Of a stretch of 64,000 nt of DNA, positions 58,401 through 64,000 are shown one piece after another. This DNA is from Leishmania donovani (taxonomy: Eukaryota > Euglenozoa > Kinetoplastea > Trypanosomatida > Trypanosomatidae), in contig NC_018258.1 of NCBI RefSeq assembly GCF_000227135.1, positions 27,967 through 91,966 of the forward strand, read 5' to 3'. How positions within the stretch are numbered: the first letter of the stretch is position 1; every line of letters starts with the position of its first letter. Both the position numbers and the translations under genes were made by a program. Under the pieces are notes generated by a model. The model ran no database searches. It was given only the letters and a program-made list of their open reading frames with translations, and was not told where the DNA came from.

Positions 58401-58833
58401 TGATGAGCATCACCATCTGGCAGCGCTTGTTCTCCTTGCGTAGGCGTGTGCCGTAGCTTACGAACATGTCGAAGGAGCGGCGCTGCTCGTCGCGGTGCTT
58501 CGACTGCGGGTAGTCGCGCTTTGTGTTGATGAGAAAGGCGACACGCCCCGCCTTGTCGGTGCCGATTTCGCCGATGATGCCCTTGCGCAGCGACTCCCGC
58601 ATGTAGTCCGTCAGCTCGTACGAGGCGAGCTCGCTCACCTCCATCGCAAAGCGCCGATGCAGCTTTGCGACCGTTTCGCCGACATCGAACTTCTTGTTCT
58701 CGAGGAAGCCGTATATCCAGGCGTCGAAGTAGCCGTGCTTGACATCCAGCTGCCGCTTCACCTCATCGATCTCGCCGCGGTGGGAGATGGCGACGGTGCC
58801 CAAGTCGCTGAGAGACGTGTACGTGGACTTCAT
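55420..58833 (-). CDS. CRAL-TRIO/polytopic/pseudolipase fusion protein, copy B (1137 aa)
   Basis: The first ATG is at 58833 (MKSTYTSLSDLGTVAISHRG); sequence upstream in frame starts at TTG. The layout is as in copy A: a CRAL-TRIO module at about residues 25-240 (YGFLENKKFDVGETVAKLHR, ISKFYPGCVDKIYICNMSRT, FDAEVLPVELGGKNK), a Ser/Pro-rich linker, about 12 spans (about 460-850) and a lipase-3-like C-terminus. There TTVLVLNNRYAMSSIVAMVG resembles the family entry strand, and the elbow region ILTGGGVAGGFLSAAAA near 1033 replaces GHSLGG, again with no Ser. An Asp in NYIGGQDTTVSQR could be the catalytic-Asp position. The N-terminal thirds of the copies are very similar; the membrane and lipase parts have diverged more, so this is an old duplication. 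Confidence 0.8.
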   Translation of the reverse strand: MKSTYTSLSDLGTVAISHRGEIDEVKRQLDVKHGYFDAWIYGFLENKKFDVGETVAKLHRRFAMEVSELASYELTDYMRESLRKGIIGEIGTDKAGRVAFLINTKRDYPQSKHRDEQRRSFDMFVSYGTRLRKENKRCQMVMLINQDGASLFKNVDMTFQADIALRISKFYPGCVDKIYICNMSRTLATMAKPIFKRLPAIVADRIQIIDDNDIKQGVLLDLFDAEVLPVELGGKNKCDNEGLWGAYADRVEKYYAELKRAVNERGMTVKDYELESIGIDPGTAHERDAANGVATTTPQADTLVQSVCSFPAQTPSRQSSFYPAARDALQPHPPRGPRASSLGMAGANESDDPELKSLRTCRTEGSSLPSPACDEADKREAGAQETISWAEVVAPLPDSLALFFLEELLRWRTAVENSECGERYKILDSFASGLRTTTELGIRGLDVSDRKWYVGVPYPLRALYRILLVAITLMNMIYFSAALVFCAVFCADVIITLFLGLFAKPSYVFPLGAVLLMVAIQGASLCTRAADCILAVYNHNVIPLFERLGSNWGTVAEVILFFVLVIIQFIIFCVYALSSNPLRGLEVSFATGWFSALFVIVFTHVFFFTGIFASPTTRDADNRLAALPFFLALNFGNAPKEQLRELDTRFMLRTSSYVICGIPLAISVLLGISFLISRIVSLYVATFVATLVAAYMVHYYSDALSNSLSGSLLRFTLWMLTLVWCYVTLAIGLHNHNHRYGVSVIVALVLNGAFVLLAISCLRRPGRSRLLRVSYIIVMAYIFGCWITVFPLVDWRMGLFCLAIMIHNVLNIVFAPRTLIGIHASFLLAAAVMLLGVSCVLLGWYGTTLMTTKAHSRPSDPPNATTLSQLELYHRYPVCTLQLAQDGSFRVVDFALLNEVVSARTNATRSVDFNNWFGTRGVTYSGVVGEFETDGISWEMHEFLLPAAANTTVLVLNNRYAMSSIVAMVGWVDAIALSPLSIFMPYDWIDALVHTTSFTTRLIPFAAVRLVDELRDYVYLKKSQLKTNLILTGGGVAGGFLSAAAAQSKTQAIVFASPGLLHCSRKLRVSFDDYHSYVLSIGVHYGVLNYIGGQDTTVSQRVLCDASALYCMRPQFFSTALLEACGDAEGRRHVAST

Positions 58834-61095
58834 GAGTTCACGGAGCGCGGCACCATTGGGGGAGGCGATGGGCGGGGGCAAAGGGCGGCCGTGGCCGGGT
58901 GAGCGGGGCCGGCACCGCAAAGAAAGAGACGGCGGGACAACTTCTTACGCTTCTAACAACCCTGCTCTGCTTCGCTCCCCCAGAGCGATGACGATACGGA
59001 ATGAGACTGTTCCGGTGACGTGGCAAAATACATGGCGCACGCAGCGCTTTAGCAGGGAGAGGAGGGGTCGCAAAAAGGAGGCATGAAGATTCTTGTGACA
59101 GCCATGCCGAGGAGGACGCGGAGGGCACCGTGTGCTGCCGCGTGAGCACTGCAGCACGAGCAAGCCCTTGTGCCAGTCAAGTGTCTGACCACAGAGATGG
59201 CAGCTCATCCGTTCGAGGGCGACAGAGTGCGTTACGTGCGCGAAGAGTGGGGGGGGGGACATGCATATGAATAAAAGGCGAGGGTGCCGCCCTCCCTCCC
59301 GCCCCCCCCCCCCTCTGCTGAGCGCGCACCTCCTTCTGCACCTTCTTGTGTTTTGCCAGCGCCCCAAGCTGATACACGCGTGCAGGCGCATACGCACGGT
59401 GCAAGCCGAATGGCAAAGACAAGTTCCACACATCGAAAACCACAAACGATACAACAGGAGGCGTACGCGCGTTACCGGTGCCTTCCCCCCTCCTTCCCCA
59501 CACCCCGGATACCACCAGAGAACGGGGCGGGGCGCCGTCGTGGAGGAGAGGGTGCCGCGGCTTTAACACAAGTGAAAAACAAGATGGACAAGTGGCAGAT
59601 ATGAGCTGCGCAGAAGGAGGAGCAGAGAAAGGGGAGGATGGGAGGGGGGAGGGGCGCATCACCACACGGCGAGCGCGAAAAGAAAAGGCAAGGGGTGGCG
59701 GAAGAGGGAAAGAACAAGCAATGAGGATGTGCCACGATAGATATTCCGCCCTTCGCTATCGCATCCCACGTCCGTCTCCACATCCGGCACTGCGCCTTGC
59801 TGTCATCTTTCCCTCATCTTTTTCCTTCTTCCTTCGCTGAGTGCTTCCTCCTTCTGGTGTGGGCATCCCGCCGCTGGCACCCTCGCCTTCCACGTTGCGG
59901 GCTGTATGCCCATAGGATGCGGGAACGTCTCACTGTGATTCTTCGCGTGTGCGTGTGCGCTCTGGCGAAGAGCAGGGCAGGCAACAGCACTCCAAAGAGA
60001 CGCACGGCAACGCTGCCAGCCAGTCTCTGGTGTGAGGGCAGATGGTCGACCGTGTACTCCTCCCTCCTGGAAAGAGCACACATGCCCTGACTCCCCGGCA
60101 ACAACACATACACACACACGCACCGCAAAGGAAAGAGGAGGTTGGTGCCATGTCGAGGACACATCAACGACATCACCAACCGAAACGCGAAGAGAGAAGA
60201 AAGCGAGGTGTGAGAACAGAAGGATGAAAGAGGGAAGAGAAAAAGCCTATTTGAGAAGTATTCAGGTCGCGCACACGCGCGTACGAAAGAGGCGCATCCC
60301 CTCCTCGTGCACTCGCAGGCGCCCATGCGATGAAAAGAATAGGAAGCACCGTTGTGTCCTGTGAATTCCCGTGCACCGCGGCAGGTCTTTATAATGCGAG
60401 GAAAGCGAAGGTGGGCAGAGAAATAAGAAACGTCCTACGTATACATATGCATCCATAGCCATATAGATGGATACAGATACACGCATGATGGAGACGCGTT
60501 CAGGCAACGGGGGGGGAGAAAAGGGAGAGCGCGTGACACACCGCGGCAAAGTGCGCCTTACGTCTCCCCCCCGGAGAGGCACGACAGCGAAGGGAAAAAA
60601 GGGGAGGGGAGGGGAGGAGAGGGGAGGGGGCTGCAGAACAAACGGTTCTCTTTATCTCTTAGGCGCGTTTTCTTCAGCTCATGGAGGCTGGCAAGCGATA
60701 CCGCGAGCGGCTTCACACACGAAACAAAGAAAAACGAGCGATGACCGGCATTGTTGCTCGTCGTCATGCCGCCTTCCATCACAGCAACACGGAGCCCGAT
60801 GCGCACTTCGTGCGTGCCCTCCACCCTAAACCTTTCGCCCGCCCCGAGTGCCCAGTCAGAGCCTCGGTGAAGAGCGAGCAGAGGCAAGGGCGAGCGCGTT
60901 GCGCCAGGGAGACGGAGCGCCAGCTGCGTGGAAGCGCGTAAAAACAAAAGGAGACAAAAAGCATGACGGGAAGGATCTGAGGGGTGCGTACACAGGCAGG
61001 AAAAAAAGAGAGAAGAGGCCCTGCTTGATAGGTTTATCTGTGAACGCCCTTGTACGGCTGTCGCTGGTGCCGGTTCTACGCTGGCGACGTGCGTC
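58834..61095. other. Long intergenic spacer (2.3 kb)
   Basis: No gene seen. It contains C- and G-homopolymer runs (59248-59257, 59301-59313, 60509-60516), a purine-rich stretch at 60585-60632, and a CA repeat near 60107-60121. It should hold the 3' UTR of the transporter and the 5' region of copy B. An internal undetected small RNA cannot be excluded. Confidence 0.5.
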
Positions 61096-61419
61096 GATGT
61101 GCTTCCTCGCGCGTGCGGAGGCCGTTCCTGCAACGCGATTGAATCATCAGCGGTGCTCCTTTTTTTAAAGGGCATACTGTGCAGCTCTGCTCAGCACGGA
61201 TGCGCACGCGACACGCCTACCACGAAGAAAGGACAGCGCCGTGGATGGCGGCGCTAGTGCCCCACACCACGGCAACCACACCCGTCAGTAGCAGTGCGTA
61301 GGTGCCGAGGAAGTGGCCCCACCCAATGCGGGCGGTCGAGAAGCCGCCCGAGTACATCATGAACAGCGAGGGGAAGATGAAGCCCACAAAGCCACCGCAG
61401 AAACCACCCAGAAGACCAA
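61096..61419. repeat. Copy 1 of a 324-base exact duplicate flanking gap 1
   Basis: This matches 61519-61842 and ends exactly at the N run. It contains the last 68 codons of the transporter (stop at 61217-61219 on the minus strand). It looks like the end of one contig overlapping the start of the next. Confidence 0.85.
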
Positions 61420-61518
61420 NNNNNNNNNNNNNNNNNNNNNNNNNNNNNNNNNNNNNNNNNNNNNNNNNNNNNNNNNNNNNNNNNNNNNNNNNNNNNNNNN
61501 NNNNNNNNNNNNNNNNNN
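61420..61518. other. Assembly gap 1 (99 N)
   Basis: A run of N of fixed-looking size with identical sequence on both sides (61096-61419 and 61519-61842), as expected of a failed contig join. Confidence 0.95.
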
Positions 61519-61842
61519 GATGTGCTTCCTCGCGCGTGCGGAGGCCGTTCCTGCAACGCGATTGAATCATCAGCGGTGCTCCTTTTTTTAAAGGGCATAC
61601 TGTGCAGCTCTGCTCAGCACGGATGCGCACGCGACACGCCTACCACGAAGAAAGGACAGCGCCGTGGATGGCGGCGCTAGTGCCCCACACCACGGCAACC
61701 ACACCCGTCAGTAGCAGTGCGTAGGTGCCGAGGAAGTGGCCCCACCCAATGCGGGCGGTCGAGAAGCCGCCCGAGTACATCATGAACAGCGAGGGGAAGA
61801 TGAAGCCCACAAAGCCACCGCAGAAACCACCCAGAAGACCAA
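61519..61842. repeat. Copy 2 of the 324-base duplicate flanking gap 1
   Basis: Identical to 61096-61419, beginning directly after the N run. It carries the stop and C-terminal codons used in the transporter annotation. Confidence 0.85.
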
Positions 61843-63567
61843 AGACGGTTGTGATGCGCGGGATGAAGAGGCCGGCGACGAGAGCCGCCGCGGCTTGTAG
61901 GGAGCACAAGATGGCGTTCTTCCACCATGGTACATGGGATACTTCGGTGCCGATCATGTAGTACACGCAGTCGCGGCAGGGGATCAGGTGCAGAGCGATG
62001 CCTACGCAAATTTTGAGCATCATGCCAACGTACGAGACGGCCATGAGATGGTTCTTCAGGGGGTTGTACATGGCCAGGATGGAGTCGCTCACCTCAGGAC
62101 CAAAGTCGAGGTAGCCGAAGAGTCCTGTCAGGAAGTACAGGATCGCGCACAGCGACATGCCGAGCAGCGCCGACAAGAAGACCCGGTGCACAGAAAACTT
62201 GTACATCTCACGAGATATCTCCGGCGCGTTCACTTGCGCAATAAAGGCAAACATGAGGCTCGACAAGCCGTTGATAGCCGTGTTGCCGGTTTGGAAAGAC
62301 ACCAGGTCGTCTCGCATGCCACGTGCATGCAGGCTCTGAGAGGAGTGAATGATGCAGGTGATGGTAAAAAACACGACGAAGAGGATGGCCACTGTGGAGA
62401 CGATGCGCAGTGAGTTGATCTCCTTCAGCAGGCACATCGGCAGGATCACAACAATCCACAGCATCGACGTAATGAGGCGGTACCCCGGCTCCGACTTGAT
62501 GTATTCAGATGCAGTTGGCGAGTTCTTCAGGAAGCCGGTGAGGATGCTCTTGAGGGCAATGATGTACGAGACAATACCGCCAAAGCAGAGCACCCACATG
62601 ACGAAGACGACGAAGTAGTCCCAGCCGCGGCCCATCAGGCGACGCGCGATGATCTCCCAGTTGTACAGCCCGGTCTTGTGCGACACAATGGCGAGCAGCA
62701 CAAAGGAGTATATCGCCATGATCACCAAGACAATCAAGAAGATAATCGCCATCCCCATCCCGCTCATCTGGAATGCCGCAGGGAGTCCGATGATGCCGCC
62801 GCCGATCGTGGAGCTGGCGATGCTNNNNNNNNNNNNNNNNNNNNNNNNNNNNNNNNNNNNNNNNNNNNNNNNNNNNNNNNNNNNNNNNNNNNNNNNNNNN
62901 NNNNNNNNNNNNNNNNNNNNNNNAAGACGACGAAGTAGTCCCAGCCGCGGCCCATCAGGCGACGCGCGATGATCTCCCAGTTGTACAGCCCGGTCTTGTG
63001 CGACACAATGGCGAGCAGCACAAAGGAGTATATCGCCATGATCACCAAGACAATCAAGAAGATAATCGCCATCCCCATCCCGCTCATCTGGAATGCCGCA
63101 GGGAGTCCGATGATGCCGCCGCCGATCGTGGAGCTGGCGATGCTGAAGGCTGAGGCAAAGATGCCACCATACGGCATGATCACCTGCAGCGCGCGCAGGA
63201 CAGGGTTGGTGGTGTGGCGGCGACGCCACACACGGTCCTCACGGTTGCGCTGGTCCGCCTCAATGATCTGCTGTGCGATATCCATGTAGGCCGACTGCTG
63301 CTTGTTCCCTTTAGCTGCCGGCTCTCCATCATCAGTGAGCGAGGGGGACTCGAGCTTCTTGGACCCCTTGGTTTTGCCGTCCGCGTCGCTAGCTCCCACC
63401 ACTACCTCATCCGCCAAGTGCTCCTGGCTGTGTTCATTGTTCAGCATGTGCAGCCCGTCCTCGCCGTACTCCGGCAGGTCCTCTGGCATGTTGTCGAAAG
63501 CCAAGCGGCCCTGCCCGCGCTGGGGATACGGAGCATGATTGGTGTTGTGGTTTCTGTTGGCTGACAT
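61640..63567 (-). CDS. Amino acid transporter, AAAP family (about 535 aa after removing the duplicated part)
   Basis: This is a plasma-membrane type amino acid permease with about 11 spans. The first ATG is at 63567 (MSANRNHNTNHAPYPQRGQ). A polar N-terminus of about 135 residues precedes SIASSTIGGGIIGLPAAFQM, the family block in TM1. Further blocks are LLAIVSHKTGLYNWEIIARR, FGGIVSYIIALKSIL, QVNAPEISREMYKFSVHRV and FGYLDFGPEVSDSILAMYNP, then LLGGFCGGFVGFIFPSLFM near the end. The frame is interrupted by gap 2 and a 221-base duplicate. Joining 63567-62924 to 62603-61640 gives 1608 bases, a multiple of three, which supports the correction. The substrate is not predictable from sequence; trypanosomatids carry many AAAP paralogues, including arginine and lysine transporters. 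Confidence 0.88.
62604..62824. repeat. Copy 1 of a 221-base exact duplicate flanking gap 2
   Basis: Matches 62924-63144 and ends exactly at the N run. It repeats transporter codons for the GLYNWEIIARRLMGRGWDYF region. Confidence 0.85.
62825..62923. other. Assembly gap 2 (99 N)
   Basis: A second 99-base N run inside the transporter, the same size as gap 1, with identical flanks. Confidence 0.95.
62924..63144. repeat. Copy 2 of the 221-base duplicate flanking gap 2
   Basis: Identical to 62604-62824. The true gene likely contains this segment once. Confidence 0.85.
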
Positions 63568-64000
63568 GTCTGACGTGGCACTCACTTGTCAAGTTATGCA
63601 GAGGGGAGTGTGTGTGTGGGGGGGGGGGTCGGAGCAGTGGAAGATCTTGGGTGCTCTCTGTGACACTACCGTTGCCGTGGCGCTGTTTACTTGGGCCTCT
63701 TACTTTACTAACGCACAGGCGTAGCACACCACGGCACGAGTGGAAGTCGTATGCGATGAGGGGGGGGAGTGGCGGCGTACACACCGGCCAAGCAACGCCG
63801 GGTTGCATTGGTGCGCGTATGAGCGGAGGGGGAAGGGCGCCGAGCGAGGTTGGAAAGCCATATGCGCGGCAGGGAGAGAGGGGAGGCGCCGGCAAACAAG
63901 GCATCGAGCACCGCCAAAGCGAGAACGCGCTGCCCGATCGGAGGGGAGGGGGCGTGCCGCTGTGGAGCGGCGGAGGCTCATCATGGGCGCCTTCCTCAGG
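63568..64000. other. Spacer upstream of the transporter, at the window edge
   Basis: No gene seen. A GT-rich patch followed by about ten G (plus strand, about 63609-63629) gives a poly-C and pyrimidine tract on the transcribed strand, 40-60 bases before the transporter ATG, a candidate splice signal. Confidence 0.5.

Noticed and set aside
60558..61175. A 205-codon minus-strand frame downstream of the transporter
   Set aside because: It overlaps 3' UTR-like sequence, is rich in Ser, Pro and Leu repeats, has no domain and begins in the duplicated gap flank.
61640..63229. A 529-residue reading that runs through gap 2 with a different N-terminus
   Set aside because: Its first part is an out-of-frame shadow of the real transporter N-terminus, created by the gap length. 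The ATG at 63567 frame has the true membrane and motif pattern.

Overview
This window looks like a piece of a trypanosomatid chromosome, most likely Leishmania or a close relative. It is GC-rich, has no recognisable introns, and every supported gene lies on the minus strand, as expected for one long polycistronic transcription unit read from high to low coordinates. Genes are separated by 0.3-2.4 kb spacers rich in pyrimidine tracts (minus strand) and CA/GT repeats, the usual signals for spliced-leader trans-splicing and polyadenylation. The gene content (RPB2, an amino acid permease, CCDC39, kinesin-13) fits, and I recall RPB2 and such a permease on Leishmania chromosome 31, but I cannot verify that here. 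No strand switch, tRNA, rRNA, CRISPR or intact mobile element was recognised.

In transcription order the window begins at the right with an AAAP-family amino acid transporter (61640-63567). Two 99-N gaps break it, each flanked by identical sequence that looks like unmerged contig overlap. Next are two tandem paralogues of about 1,138 aa (58833-55420 and 53868-50449). Each combines a Sec14/CRAL-TRIO lipid-binding domain, about 12 membrane spans and a C-terminal class-3-lipase-like domain without its serine nucleophile. Then come a kinesin-13 with a long N-terminal extension, an Erv41/Erv46-type cargo receptor and a prolyl-4-hydroxylase-type 2OG oxygenase.

Between 40.4 and 42.3 kb lie two apparently decayed genes with frameshifts and in-frame stops. 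The left two thirds of the window holds a DExH helicase (DEFH motif II), a NO66/MINA-type JmjC oxygenase, the axonemal ruler protein CCDC39, an acidic protein, a CLP1-like RNA-processing factor whose Walker A lysine is replaced by alanine, a 205-aa unknown, a 52-aa single-span microprotein, WDR12/Ytm1, NOP2, a small helical protein, a divergent seipin, a coiled-coil protein, RPB2, a LYR-motif protein with a possible SirB1-like domain, the proteasomal deubiquitinase USP14/Ubp6, a large coiled-coil protein, a small mitochondrial-type membrane protein, an FG-GAP (DEX1-like) surface or secretory protein and a small mitochondrial-type protein.

Several genes share themes: ribosome assembly and modification (NOP2, WDR12, NO66-like), RNA synthesis and processing (RPB2, CLP1, DExH helicase), and membrane or lipid handling (seipin, the CRAL-TRIO/pseudolipase pair, Erv41/46). 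Trypanosomatid transcription units are not functional operons, so shared themes should not be over-read. Where the longest open frame starts at a non-ATG codon or in a UTR-like stretch, I moved the start to the first plausible ATG.
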